Source: Salinimicrobium terrae DSM 17865 (GTDB taxonomy: Bacteria > Bacteroidota > Bacteroidia > Flavobacteriales > Flavobacteriaceae). From it: a stretch of 64,000 nucleotides of DNA. A program made the translations under genes and the position numbers. The stretch is taken from positions 356,600 through 420,599 of the forward strand of contig NZ_KE384221.1 in assembly GCF_000424665.1 (NCBI RefSeq), written 5' to 3'. The notes beneath the pieces are model-generated. The model searched no databases. It was given only the letters and a program-made list of their open reading frames with translations, and was not told the origin of the DNA. Positions within the stretch are counted from its first letter, which is position 1. Every line of letters starts with the position of its first letter. This document shows, piece by piece, positions 34,757 through 43,519 of this stretch.

Positions 34757-35455
34757 CTAACTCCACTTTCCACTTTTCACTAATTTTTCCGCTTCCTCCC
34801 AATCCACATGTGTATCAATATTCACATAAGGATCTCCTGTGGTGTCGACGAATCCAATTCTTTTACCGTACAGGGAGTTCTGCTCCAGGATCACTTCAGT
34901 TTTGGTAAGATAAATAGCACCGTCTCGATAATAGGCCTTCGGTAGCTCCTGGCGACGTGGGATGATGTTTTCTTCTCCCGTAGCAATTTTTAACTGTCCA
35001 TGCTTTTCTTCAAAGATCCAGTGTGGGTTATATTCCGCAGGAACTTCCCGGACCGAGAGCAAGGAGTCGAAATTTCCAGCTTGAAATTTTTCTATGGCCT
35101 TATCTGTTAAACCAGACCGTCTAAATGGAGTAGTTGGTTGCAGCAGACAGACCGCATCAAACTTTTCCCCTTTTTGAGCAAAGAAGCTCAGTGAGTGTTG
35201 CACAACTTCCAGGGTAGGAGTAGCATCAGCAGCTAAATTTGCAGGTCTTTTAAAAGGCACTTCCAGGCCTATCTCTTCAGCTACTGCCATAATTTCAGCA
35301 TCATCTGAACTTAGGATAAGTCTGGAAAGCAACATTGAATTCTTAGCTGCTTCGAAAGTGTATTGTAGCAAAGGCTTGTCGTGTAGTATTTTTATATTCT
35401 TGCCGGGAATTCCTTTACTGCCGCCGCGAGCGGGGATGAGTCCGAGGATTTTCAT
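34757..35455 (-). CDS. neuA: CMP-sialic-acid synthetase homologue (NeuA)
   Basis: A 232-residue cytidylyltransferase that activates a nonulosonic acid with CTP. The nucleotide-binding start LIPARGGSKGIPGKNIK (residues 6-22) is diagnostic. LSSDDAEIMAVAEEIGLEVP, RPANLAADATPTLEV and VCLLQPTTPFRR follow. Substrate could be Neu5Ac, legionaminic or a related acid. It is on the same strand as neuC, 240 bases downstream of it with repeats between. No neuB synthase is present in this window. Confidence 0.9.
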   Translation of the reverse strand: MKILGLIPARGGSKGIPGKNIKILHDKPLLQYTFEAAKNSMLLSRLILSSDDAEIMAVAEEIGLEVPFKRPANLAADATPTLEVVQHSLSFFAQKGEKFDAVCLLQPTTPFRRSGLTDKAIEKFQAGNFDSLLSVREVPAEYNPHWIFEEKHGQLKIATGEENIIPRRQELPKAYYRDGAIYLTKTEVILEQNSLYGKRIGFVDTTGDPYVNIDTHVDWEEAEKLVKSGKWS

Positions 35456-35552
35456 TGTTCAGTGATGTCATCTCGAGCGGAGTCGAGAGGTTGGTTCACT
35501 CAAATATATGTTTTTTGGAGTAGTGTCTTATAAAAAGGGTCTCATTTAATGC

Positions 35553-35663
35553 CGTCATTGCGAGCGCAGCGAAGCAATCTATTGCAGGTAGGTCCCAATA
35601 ATAGCCTGAAGTAAGGATTGGCAGATTGCTACGCTCGTCCTACGGATTCTCTCGCCATGGCGG
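35553..35663. repeat. CATTGCGAG-type dispersed repeat between neuA and neuC
   Basis: GTCATTGCGAGCGCAGCGAA and GCAATCTATTGCAG on the left, and GGCAGATTGCTACGCTCGTC and CTCTCGCCATGGCGGTTCG on the right, form a loose long inverted repeat. A relative lies at 37020-37110 (GAAGCAATCTGTTGTAGG to CGTCTCGCAATGACAG). It is non-coding. Confidence 0.65.
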
Positions 35664-35698
35664 TTCGCAGACAAACTGACGACTGATAACCGACCACT

Positions 35699-36853
35699 CT
35701 AGTAAGTAATCGTCTTACTATAAGTCAACTCCACCGTCGCCAGTATCTCCGCAATTTTCTCTCCCGCATTTCCATTACCGTAAATAGTAGAGCTTTCATA
35801 TTTCTCTGTACTAATCGCAGCTTTTGTGGCTTCTAAGATGGCCTGCTGAACATAAGGAACATCAGTCACATTCTGTGCCCGACTCCTTCTATGTTGACGA
35901 TTTCCGATGTTTACAACTGGCAGTCCCAAATAAGCACACTCTCTTAGGCCAGCACTCGAGTTTCCTATTAAAGCTCTGGAGCTGTTAAGAAGTTTCAGAA
36001 AATCTAGAGGATCCATATTCTTGAAAAAATGGATGTTTTGAGGTTGTTCTAGCTCTCTAAACGTTCTTATTCCATTAGAAGTTCCATCAGAACCGGCATC
36101 CACATTAGGCCAGAACCAAAAAGTCGGATAATTCAGCTCTTTTACAGCTCTTAATGTTTCCATGATGTGCTTTTTTGATTCCTTGTATTCTGTAGTTACC
36201 GGATGCTGCATCACCACTATATATCCTTTCTCCCATTCCAGATTGGCGCCTACTCCGCCATATTTTTTCAAAGGATCAAAATCGAGATAAGGATAATCCG
36301 TAATTTGTTTTGCAAGGTCAATAGAAGGGCAGCCGGAGTTAATCACCTTACCGGGCTCTTCTCCTAATTTTATCACCCGCTCCCGGGCATCTTCGGTACA
36401 GACCAGGTGGAGATCGGCCAGTTTGGTATTCGCATGCCTTACTTTCTCATCAATGCTGCCCGTCACCTCTCCGCCCTGTATATGGATTAGCGGAATATTC
36501 TGGTAGGATGCCGCAATGGAAGTGGCAATGGTTTCAAACCTGTCGGCAATAGTGATCACTGCGTCCGGTTTCAGGTTGTAAAAAACATTGGTAAGTTCCA
36601 TAACACCCAATCCGGTAGTCTTTGCCATAGTAGTTGGATTCTCTCCCTCCAGCACCATAAAAACTTTAGCTGCGATTGGAAAGCCGTCTTTTTCAATGAA
36701 ATCTACTGCGTTCCCGTATCGGTCCAGCAAGGCCGAACCCGCGATCACCAGTTGTAATTTCAGATCTGGGTGATTTTGAATGGCTGTTAAAGCAGTTTTT
36801 ATCCGACTGTAGGAGGGGCGGGCAGTTACTACGACGCAGATCTTTCTTTTCAT
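35699..36853 (-). CDS. neuC: UDP-GlcNAc 2-epimerase, hydrolysing (NeuC type)
   Basis: A 384-residue enzyme releasing a ManNAc-type sugar from a UDP-GlcNAc-type donor, the first step toward sialic or legionaminic acid. The start VVVTARPSYSRIKTAL matches NeuC rather than WecB (which has GTRPEAIK). Further elements are HIQGGEVTGSIDEKVRHANT, HPVTTEYKESKKHI and LIGNSSAGLRECAYLGLPVV. It is probably the first gene of a neuC-neuA-asnB unit. A separate WecB-type epimerase is encoded at 59954-61066. Confidence 0.92.
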   Translation of the reverse strand: MKRKICVVVTARPSYSRIKTALTAIQNHPDLKLQLVIAGSALLDRYGNAVDFIEKDGFPIAAKVFMVLEGENPTTMAKTTGLGVMELTNVFYNLKPDAVITIADRFETIATSIAASYQNIPLIHIQGGEVTGSIDEKVRHANTKLADLHLVCTEDARERVIKLGEEPGKVINSGCPSIDLAKQITDYPYLDFDPLKKYGGVGANLEWEKGYIVVMQHPVTTEYKESKKHIMETLRAVKELNYPTFWFWPNVDAGSDGTSNGIRTFRELEQPQNIHFFKNMDPLDFLKLLNSSRALIGNSSAGLRECAYLGLPVVNIGNRQHRRSRAQNVTDVPYVQQAILEATKAAISTEKYESSTIYGNGNAGEKIAEILATVELTYSKTITY

Positions 36854-37173
36854 TCAGTTCTCGGTTCTCAGTTGTCAGTTTGTCTGCCCCGCCAGCTTTA
36901 GCGAAGGTAGATCAGTTTCTCGGTTAGGCTAAAGTAATAAAAATGTTGTTGATGAGAAGTGGTCCTGCTGCCTATTGAAATAGTCATTGGGAAAGATTTC
37001 CGATACATTAGAAGATTGAAGCAATCTGTTGTAGGTTAGTCACGATGATTGTTTAAGGTAGCGATTGAAAGATTGCCACATCGGACTACGTCCGTCTCGC
37101 AATGACAGTTCGTATGAGCGTCGTGAGACTGAAGTAAGTTTTCTATATATTTGAAACCAGCAAAACGCAAATT
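36854..37173. other. Divergent intergenic region, neuC / pyruvyltransferase
   Basis: About 320 bases between divergent genes. It contains TTCTCAGTTGTCAGTTTGTC words next to neuC, a CATTGCGAG-type repeat at 37020-37110, and the -7 box TATATTTG at 37146-37153 for the rightward gene. Confidence 0.55.
37146..37153 (+). promoter_or_regulatory. -7 promoter box of the pyruvyltransferase gene
   Basis: TATATTTG matches TAnnTTTG 20 bases before the TTG start at 37174, the same distance as for the wza-like gene. This supports that start. The -33 region lies in repeat DNA and shows no TTG. Confidence 0.5.
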
Positions 37174-38007
37174 TTGAGCAAATCCCTGAACTTTAAAAAC
37201 CATAAAAGAATCCCCTTATTCTACTGGAGTGAACGGCATTTTATTTTTAGGGAGAAAGAGAATTATGGGGATCTGCTTTCGAAATACCTGGTAGAGAAAA
37301 TTAGCGGAAAGGAGACACGGTTTGTTCATCCAAAAAAGCAGTCCTGGTATAAGACCATTAAAGACAATCTTTTGGCCGCAGGAAGTATCATTCATCATGC
37401 ATCTAAACACAGCATAGTGTGGGGAAGTGGTATTATAGATCATGAACAGAATATTCAAAAAGCTGATTTTAGGGCGGTTCGTGGACCGAAAACCAGAGAT
37501 TACCTGTTAAAACTGGGCTATAGGTGTCCCGAAGTTTACGGAGATCCCGCCATCCTGCTACCGGACCATTACCGGCCGCAGGTGGAAAACAAGTATAAAT
37601 TAGGTATTGTGCCGCATTATCATGACTATGAAAAGGCACAGAGGATCTTTGGCGGCAGGGAGGAAGTAAATGTGGTGGATCTGCTCACGATGGATGTGGA
37701 GGCGACTACTTTAGAGATCCTGGAGTGTGAACGCATTCTTTCTACCTCATTACACGGATTAATAGTTGCGCATGCATACGGAATCCCGGCAGTATGGGTG
37801 AAAATGTCTAGTAAGATCTTCGGAAACGATGTTAAATATTTCGATTACCTGGAGTCTGTGGGATTGGAAGCCTACGAAGCGGAAGTTGTGGACGAGGGGA
37901 TTTCAGAAGATAAAATATCAAGCTTATTCCAAAATTACCCGAGCTGGGTATCCCAAGAAAAGCTGAAGGCTTTAAAAGCCGGACTTTTAGAAGTAAAACC
38001 CTTTTGA
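37174..38007 (+). CDS. Polysaccharide pyruvyl transferase
   Basis: A 277-residue protein of the CsaB/WcaK-type PS_pyruv_trans family, which adds ketal-linked pyruvate from phosphoenolpyruvate to glycan sugars. Family pieces are the ENYGDLLSKYLVEKISGK start, GSIIHHASKHSIVWGSGII, FRAVRGPKTRDYLLKLG, VYGDPAILLP, and TSLHGLIVAHAYGIPAVWV near the end. The start is TTG at 37174, supported by a -7 box 20 bases upstream. The next gene's ATG overlaps this stop. It would give the polymer negative charge. Confidence 0.9.
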   Translation: MSKSLNFKNHKRIPLFYWSERHFIFREKENYGDLLSKYLVEKISGKETRFVHPKKQSWYKTIKDNLLAAGSIIHHASKHSIVWGSGIIDHEQNIQKADFRAVRGPKTRDYLLKLGYRCPEVYGDPAILLPDHYRPQVENKYKLGIVPHYHDYEKAQRIFGGREEVNVVDLLTMDVEATTLEILECERILSTSLHGLIVAHAYGIPAVWVKMSSKIFGNDVKYFDYLESVGLEAYEAEVVDEGISEDKISSLFQNYPSWVSQEKLKALKAGLLEVKPF

Positions 38008-38858
38008 TGAATTCAGAAAATCAGCAGAAAAACAAAGAACATTATGACCGCCTGTACAAAACCGGGCAGGTGAAAAATATTCTGCACTGGATCAACCATC
38101 TGGATTCTTTTTTAAATTCCGCTACTACTACCGAAACCAGTTGGTTTGCGATCTATAAAAATAATTTTAAGGACAGAATACCCGGGAAAAAAGTTTTGGA
38201 GATGGGCTGTGGTGATTGTACTAATGCCGCGATTATGGCTGCCCTTGGTGCTGAGGTCTATGCTAATGATATTGCCGATTCCAGCGGAAGGATAATAGAA
38301 GTACTAAACGAAAATTACAAGTTTAAATATCCTATAAAATTTATTCCGGGTGATTTTATTGAGAATGATCTGAAGGGAAATCAGTTTGATTTTGTTGTGG
38401 GTAAGGCTTTTCTACATCACCTGGAGATTCCACTGGAAGAGAAATTTTTAAGAGAAACTGCCCGGCTTTTAAAGAAAGACGGAGAAGCCCGTTTTTTTGA
38501 ACCTGCCGTGAATTTAAAGTTTCTTGATGAATTACGCTGGCACATCCCAGTGGGCAACCGCCCCTCTAAATTTCAAAAAGAAAAATATAGGGAATGGAAA
38601 GAGAACGATCCGCATCCAGAGCGAAGTTTCAGCAGTTCACATTTTGAAAGAGTAGGCAAAAAATTTTTTAAAGAGGTGGAAATCCATCCCGTTGGTACAT
38701 TAGAACGCTTTAGCCGCTTATTTAAATGGGGCGAAAAGCAAAATAAATTTAAGCGTTGGGCACTAAGAGTCGAGCAGAAACTTCCCTCAGCTTTGAACCG
38801 GAGTTTTAACAGAAGTCAGCTTATTATATACAGACAACCGCATTCAATTAACAATTAG
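38007..38858 (+). CDS. Class I SAM-dependent methyltransferase
   Basis: About 283 residues from ATG at 38007, overlapping the previous stop as TGATG. The SAM motif is KKVLEMGCGDCTNAAIMAAL, then VYANDIADSSGRII and FVVGKAFLHHLEIPLEEKFL, a standard methyltransf_11/25 layout. The C-terminus is basic (RWALRVEQKLPSALNRSF). It is coupled to the pyruvyltransferase gene, so it is probably an O-methylase of the same repeat unit or a chain-capping enzyme. The acceptor is unknown. Confidence 0.85.
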   Translation: MNSENQQKNKEHYDRLYKTGQVKNILHWINHLDSFLNSATTTETSWFAIYKNNFKDRIPGKKVLEMGCGDCTNAAIMAALGAEVYANDIADSSGRIIEVLNENYKFKYPIKFIPGDFIENDLKGNQFDFVVGKAFLHHLEIPLEEKFLRETARLLKKDGEARFFEPAVNLKFLDELRWHIPVGNRPSKFQKEKYREWKENDPHPERSFSSSHFERVGKKFFKEVEIHPVGTLERFSRLFKWGEKQNKFKRWALRVEQKLPSALNRSFNRSQLIIYRQPHSINN

Positions 38859-38898
38859 CAAATAGCAGAATACGGTAAACACAAAATGCTAAACAAAT

Positions 38899-40041
38899 CT
38901 ACCGTCTGCGGACTACCGACTCGTAAAATATTAAATTCTTCTCCACCACCACCTCCGTAGAAAATTTCTCCAATATCCTTACCCTCGCAGCCTTTCCCAT
39001 ACGTTCTGCAAGAACAGGATCTTTTATAAGAGTCAGCACTTTTTCCGAATAGGTTTTATGATCTTTTGGATCAACAATAAACCCGGTTTCTCCATTTACC
39101 ATGACTTCCTTTGCCCAACCAATATCTGAAGTTACTAATGCTTTTTCCATGGCCATGGCTTCGATCCAGGTCATGGGAAGTGCTTCGGCGAAGGATGGGA
39201 GCACAACAACCTTGGCTCTGGCGATCTCCTCAAGGATCTTCTCATAAGTAAGAACGCCTAGCCATTCAACCTTTTCTGCCGCGGCGGGAGTGAATACTTC
39301 CTGCATTAGTTCTTTTGTGAATCTTCCGCTGTTGATGTCCTGAACATCTCTTCCTGCCAGCTTCAGCCGTGCTGAAGAATTTTCCTCCACGATCCTGTTG
39401 AAGATCTCAGAAAGCTCGAGCACCCCTTTTTTCCGGATAAGACTTCCAAAGTAAAGAATGGTCCCCGGCTGTACCTTTAAATGCTGCGGAAGGAATCGAT
39501 GCACATCTACCGAATTGGGAATAACCTCAATTTCTTTTTTTAATTTAAAGATCTTCCGGGTTTCCTCTGCAGTGAATTTACTCACCGATAGTAAATGATC
39601 AGCTCCTTCCAAAGCAGTTTTTTCAAACCAAAAGTTCTTTTTCTTTTGTGGCCGGTTTTCCAGTTTGCAGAAATAGGAATCACTGCCATGGAAACGAATG
39701 ATCAGCGCACATCTTAGCTTCATAAAAGCAGTGATTCCTGTCCAGTCCGGTGCCTCCAGAGCATCTATTTTATCTATAGCAATATATTTGTTTAGGTAAT
39801 TTTGTAAAAACCTGCGGTGTAAATACCATCCAAAAAGGCGATATTTCTGATGTTTTATCAGATGAAGTTTAATACCTCCTTCCGTGAAAACAGCATCTTC
39901 CTTTTGACCATATATGAAAATAGAAATTTGCGCTCCTCTCTTCACCAGTTCAGTCACCAAGTTTTTAATACTGGTCCCAATCCCTGCTGCCCGGCCGGTG
40001 CGGGGGTGAGGGTATTCTGAAGTGAGGAAGGCGAGATGCAT
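38899..40041 (-). CDS. Glycosyltransferase family 4
   Basis: A 380-residue retaining GT-B enzyme. The N-terminal fold starts MHLAFLTSEYPHPRTGRAAG with the donor-side glycine loop. The C-terminal domain has ILYFGSLIRKKGVLELSEIF and the EX7E-type motif SFAEALPMTWIEAMAMEKAL (about 290-309). It faces the pyruvyl/methyl pair convergently. Donor sugar is unknown. ATG at 40041 fits the family start. Confidence 0.9.
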   Translation of the reverse strand: MHLAFLTSEYPHPRTGRAAGIGTSIKNLVTELVKRGAQISIFIYGQKEDAVFTEGGIKLHLIKHQKYRLFGWYLHRRFLQNYLNKYIAIDKIDALEAPDWTGITAFMKLRCALIIRFHGSDSYFCKLENRPQKKKNFWFEKTALEGADHLLSVSKFTAEETRKIFKLKKEIEVIPNSVDVHRFLPQHLKVQPGTILYFGSLIRKKGVLELSEIFNRIVEENSSARLKLAGRDVQDINSGRFTKELMQEVFTPAAAEKVEWLGVLTYEKILEEIARAKVVVLPSFAEALPMTWIEAMAMEKALVTSDIGWAKEVMVNGETGFIVDPKDHKTYSEKVLTLIKDPVLAERMGKAARVRILEKFSTEVVVEKNLIFYESVVRRR

Positions 40042-40139
40042 TATATTGAATTATAGTACCAAATATTGATTTTATAGGAATGAAATATTTTAAAATTGTC
40101 CTGTGTTAAATATAGCTTTTTGTATATAAAATAGGTCTT

Positions 40140-41435
40140 TTATGCAGACGCCTGAGGATTGATTTTACCTTTAATTCTCTGAATGATATCATCAAGGACG
40201 AAAATAATGAATAGCAACTCCAATCCAACCTGCGGCATTCTGAATCTAAACCCGGAATAGGTAATTAATGATATTCCAATAGTTGAAAATATAAGACCAA
40301 AAATTAATGACTTTATTAATTTATTTTTTGACCAAAGAAGTAAATAAATCATTGATAAGAAACTGAGTAGTTGAAAAAACCATCTGCCAATTTCCAGTAT
40401 TCCCGCTTTTCTGCTTTCAGGTAAAGGGTTGAATGCACTTTTAATTTTTTTAGAAATAATTGGAAATATAAGTTCAGGGTTATTTTTTAAAAAATTTATA
40501 GTGGCACCTTTAAAAAATTTCATACGTGCAACTTCGAAATGATCTTTGTTTAAATTTTTATCAAATTCTGAATATAACTCTCTGACGTCTATAAGATCTC
40601 CTTGAGTATTAGTGTGCTCTTTAGGAACTTTTTCATTCCATCCTTTTGCCAATACTTCACCGGAAGAGGTAGTTATTATGATTTCTTGAGTATTAAAGGC
40701 AACCATATTACGAACAACCCAAAGAGAAACTATAGATATACAAATAACAGAAGAAATGATAAAAACTTTTAATTTTAATTTCTGCGTAAGAAACATTATA
40801 AACCATACAGAAAAAGGTAGAAATAGTGAATAAGGGTGACACAGAATAATTATGCCTGCTACACATGCTTGGGGGATAATGCTAATTTTATTCTGGATAT
40901 ATTTTATGAGCAAATAAATCCAAAGTGTTATGAAAAAATAAGTAATAGGCTCTGAAAGAAAAAGCCTTGAATATAACTGCCATGCAGGGCTTATTGCATA
41001 TAAGAATGTCCCTGTTATTGTTAGATATTCTTTAAAATTTAAAAGTTTTAATGTTTTGTGGAAAATATAAATGCCTAAAAGGTGTATGAGGAATTTGAAA
41101 ATTAGAATATTGGTTAAGCTATACCCAAATACAAAAAAAATTCCTGCAATTATAAGAGGCCAAATTGGTGGTCTAAATGCGGTTGATTCACCTTTAATAT
41201 AAGTTTTTGTCTTAATAACTTCAGGGTTATTAAAATCATTAAGAATTTCCTTCCTTGTAGATTGAAAATATCCATACTGCCCTGTTTTTGCAAGGCTTAA
41301 ACCCACATATAAAAATTCGAACGCATCAGAAAATCCCGGATCTGATTTGATTTCATTTGCAACAATCCAATTATAAGAAAACATCAATACCAGGATGAAT
41401 CCCAAACCAATTTTTAGTATTTGCTTAATTTGCAC
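40140..41435 (-). CDS. GT-C membrane glycosyltransferase, ArnT/PMT type (module 1)
   Basis: A 431-residue protein with about 10-11 membrane helices. After helix 1 the loop SDAFEFLYVGLSLAKTGQY (Asp37 on) matches the D-x-x-x-x-A-x-x-L-x-x-x-G-x-Y pattern of PMT_2/RgtA-like GT-C enzymes that use polyprenyl-phosphate sugars. A large loop follows helix 8 (TTSSGEVLAKGWNEKVPKEH). It is the last gene of the leftward run GT2 (42894) to methyltransferase to this gene. GTG at 41435 is the start. Strongly A/T-rich. Confidence 0.7.
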   Translation of the reverse strand: MQIKQILKIGLGFILVLMFSYNWIVANEIKSDPGFSDAFEFLYVGLSLAKTGQYGYFQSTRKEILNDFNNPEVIKTKTYIKGESTAFRPPIWPLIIAGIFFVFGYSLTNILIFKFLIHLLGIYIFHKTLKLLNFKEYLTITGTFLYAISPAWQLYSRLFLSEPITYFFITLWIYLLIKYIQNKISIIPQACVAGIIILCHPYSLFLPFSVWFIMFLTQKLKLKVFIISSVICISIVSLWVVRNMVAFNTQEIIITTSSGEVLAKGWNEKVPKEHTNTQGDLIDVRELYSEFDKNLNKDHFEVARMKFFKGATINFLKNNPELIFPIISKKIKSAFNPLPESRKAGILEIGRWFFQLLSFLSMIYLLLWSKNKLIKSLIFGLIFSTIGISLITYSGFRFRMPQVGLELLFIIFVLDDIIQRIKGKINPQASA

Positions 41436-41452
41436 TTAATACCTAATTTAGG

Positions 41453-42181
41453 TTAATTTTTACGTCCTATTATAATTGTAGATAGACCTATCCGATTTTT
41501 CAGAAGCAGGTCCGCTCTCTTCCATAAAGGCACTAACTGATTGTAGATTTTCATTTGATTTGATGGAATCGCATCTTTTTTTAATAATCTTCCATTTATA
41601 TACCAGCCAAAAATTCCTATAAAATTGAAATATTGTCTGTGGATTATTTCTATTTCGTTGTTGGTATAAAGACTTGAGACCGTCTTTTTAGTATATCTTT
41701 TAAAATGCCCTAGTTCTTTATCAAATCTATTGTACAGTTTCTCATAAGAAGGAACTAAAATTATTAGATGGCCACCTTTTTTTAATAATTTTTTGCAATT
41801 ACGTATTGCTAAATTGTCATCCTCAATATGTTCAATTACATTCAAAGCAAAAACTGTATCAAATCTTTCAATGTGATTTCTGTAAGTTTGCTCAAATTCC
41901 GGATGAATTAAATTAAGTTGATCAACACCAAGTAGATTCTGGTTGGTGCCAAATTTATCTCGAAGAGATGAACAGTATTCTTCGCGAAGATCAGTGAGCA
42001 TAATTTCATCTCCATTTTTTAAATAAAATTTTGAAATATTGCCAAGGCCACTTCCTATTTCTAATATTTTTCCAGTGGAAAATGGATATATGGTTTGGAA
42101 CATCCACTTATTAAAAAGATCTGCCTCTCCAATAACATCCAGGGTGTTTTTACCCACTTTGTCTGTTACCATATTCTTCAC
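41453..42181 (-). CDS. Class I SAM-dependent methyltransferase (module 1)
   Basis: A 242-residue methyltransferase: KILEIGSGLGNISKFYLKNG (SAM motif), LTDLREEYCSSLRDKFG, then FDTVFALNVIEHIEDDNLAI and the LLKKGGHLIILVPSYEKLYN strand. The RFDKELGHFKRYTKK element after it is typical of methyltransferases paired with Dpm1-like GT2 enzymes. GTG at 42181 overlaps the stop of the GT2 gene (TAGTG); an ATG nine bases later is an alternative. It probably acts on the lipid-linked sugar or glycan. Confidence 0.85.
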   Translation of the reverse strand: MKNMVTDKVGKNTLDVIGEADLFNKWMFQTIYPFSTGKILEIGSGLGNISKFYLKNGDEIMLTDLREEYCSSLRDKFGTNQNLLGVDQLNLIHPEFEQTYRNHIERFDTVFALNVIEHIEDDNLAIRNCKKLLKKGGHLIILVPSYEKLYNRFDKELGHFKRYTKKTVSSLYTNNEIEIIHRQYFNFIGIFGWYINGRLLKKDAIPSNQMKIYNQLVPLWKRADLLLKNRIGLSTIIIGRKN

Positions 42182-42894
42182 TATCTGAATAAATTATATC
42201 TAAAAACACAATAAATCGCCTTCACACCATCCTTCCAATTTATTTTTTTCCCTTCCTCATAGGTTCTTCCGTAATAGGAGATGCCAACTTCATAAATTCT
42301 TATTTTGGGTATCCTGCAAATTTTTGCTGTTACTTCAGGCTCAAAACCAAATCTTTTTTCCTTTAAATCTAAACTCTTTAGAATATCAGCTTTAAATAAT
42401 TTGTAGCAGGTTTCCATATCTGTAAGATTAAGATTAGTAAAGGCATTGTTTAAATTTGTAAGAAATTTATTTCCTATAGTATGCCAAAAAAAGAGAACTC
42501 GATGTGGATTACCACCCATAAAACGTGACCCATAAACCACATCTGCTCTTCCAGAAATTACAGGTTTTAGTAATAAATTATATTCGACTGGATCGTATTC
42601 CAGGTCGGCATCTTGAATAACTATGAGATCCCCCGTTGATAAATGAATAGCTTTGTGCAGGGCTGCTCCTTTACCTTTGTTTTCTTCCTGATTATACAAT
42701 AAAATTTTTAGGTTAGGATGAAGTGCTTTAAATTTTTCAATTAACTCCTTTGTACTATCCGTAGAAGAATCATTGATTATGATGATTTCTTTTTGAAGGG
42801 AAAATTCTAAACTGAGATCTCTAAGGCTTTCTAAAAGTTCTGTAATTGTAGATTCTTCATTAAAAGCCGGAATGAGAATTGATAATTTTTTCAA
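42181..42894 (-). CDS. GT2 glycosyltransferase, Dpm1/polyprenyl-phosphate type (module 1)
   Basis: A 237-residue inverting GT-A enzyme: KKLSILIPAFNEESTITELL, then IINDSSTDSTKELIEKF, KGAALHKAIHLSTGDLIVIQDADLE (DxD-type motif near residues 96-98) and GSRFMGGNPHRVLFFWHTIG. It has no membrane helices, like soluble Dpm1 proteins that charge polyprenyl phosphate. It starts at TTG 42894, where the KKLSILIPAFNEE N-terminus is canonical. Neighbours are a methyltransferase and a GT-C enzyme that could use its lipid-linked product. Confidence 0.9.
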   Translation of the reverse strand: MKKLSILIPAFNEESTITELLESLRDLSLEFSLQKEIIIINDSSTDSTKELIEKFKALHPNLKILLYNQEENKGKGAALHKAIHLSTGDLIVIQDADLEYDPVEYNLLLKPVISGRADVVYGSRFMGGNPHRVLFFWHTIGNKFLTNLNNAFTNLNLTDMETCYKLFKADILKSLDLKEKRFGFEPEVTAKICRIPKIRIYEVGISYYGRTYEEGKKINWKDGVKAIYCVFRYNLFR

Positions 42895-43124
42895 GTGATA
42901 AAAAAATGTTTAAAAGAAAAATATTAGAAATTAAGCTAGGGAAAGAAAAGGGTTTTTTTACACATTTACTATTTAGATGTAAAAGTATTTTTAAAGTATT
43001 ATATCAGATTTTCTTTAACCCAAGTCCGCTAACTCGTGAAAAAATGCTATTAAAAAAGTAATAATAAAGATCTTTCCGAGAAATAACCACTTAGCACTAC
43101 AACTAAATAAAACATTTAAAACAC

Positions 43125-43517
43125 TCAATCCTTATAAACGTAATATTTGTAAACAATAATTCGCAGGGGAATGATAATTCCAATGCCCAGTATGGCAGAT
43201 AAGAGATAATGAAAACCAAAAAATAAACCAAGATTGTAAAGTAAATTTGCAGCTATATAAAAATTAATAATAGCAAATAGGTAACGCATTAACTTTGTTA
43301 GATTATGTTTTTTATTAAATAGATACTTTAACTGGACTGCATATAAGATTACATAAGCACTACCGTAAACCAGTATAAATGATGTTATTTCATCTAAATT
43401 GAAATATTCTACTAATAATAGTAGTCCCGATAGTGTGTACAGGTAACTAATTAAACTAATCCCCAAGTAACGAAGTAAAAATTTTTTTGATATATGGAAA
43501 TTTTTAAATGTTACCAT
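43125..43517 (-). CDS. GtrA-like membrane protein (module 2)
   Basis: A 130-residue protein with four membrane helices (about 12-34, 43-64, 78-97, 103-123) and the GtrA-type ends: FLLRYLGISLISYLYTLSGL at the start and FFGFHYLLSAILGIGIIIPL before RIIVYKYYVYKD. GtrA proteins are thought to flip polyprenyl-phosphate sugars. It follows the methyltransferase gene by 2 bases. Together with the GT2 protein at 44145-45104 it would supply lipid-linked sugar outside the membrane. Confidence 0.8.
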   Translation of the reverse strand: MVTFKNFHISKKFLLRYLGISLISYLYTLSGLLLLVEYFNLDEITSFILVYGSAYVILYAVQLKYLFNKKHNLTKLMRYLFAIINFYIAANLLYNLGLFFGFHYLLSAILGIGIIIPLRIIVYKYYVYKD

Positions 43518-43519
43518 AA

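Noticed and set aside
34757-36853. A complete sialic acid pathway
   Set aside because: NeuB and a sialyltransferase-like gene are absent from the window, so only the two steps are claimed.
42879-43061. 60-codon plus-strand frame between leftward genes
   Set aside because: It is A/T-rich and Lys/Phe-rich without family resemblance, and antisense to the start of a certain GT2 gene.
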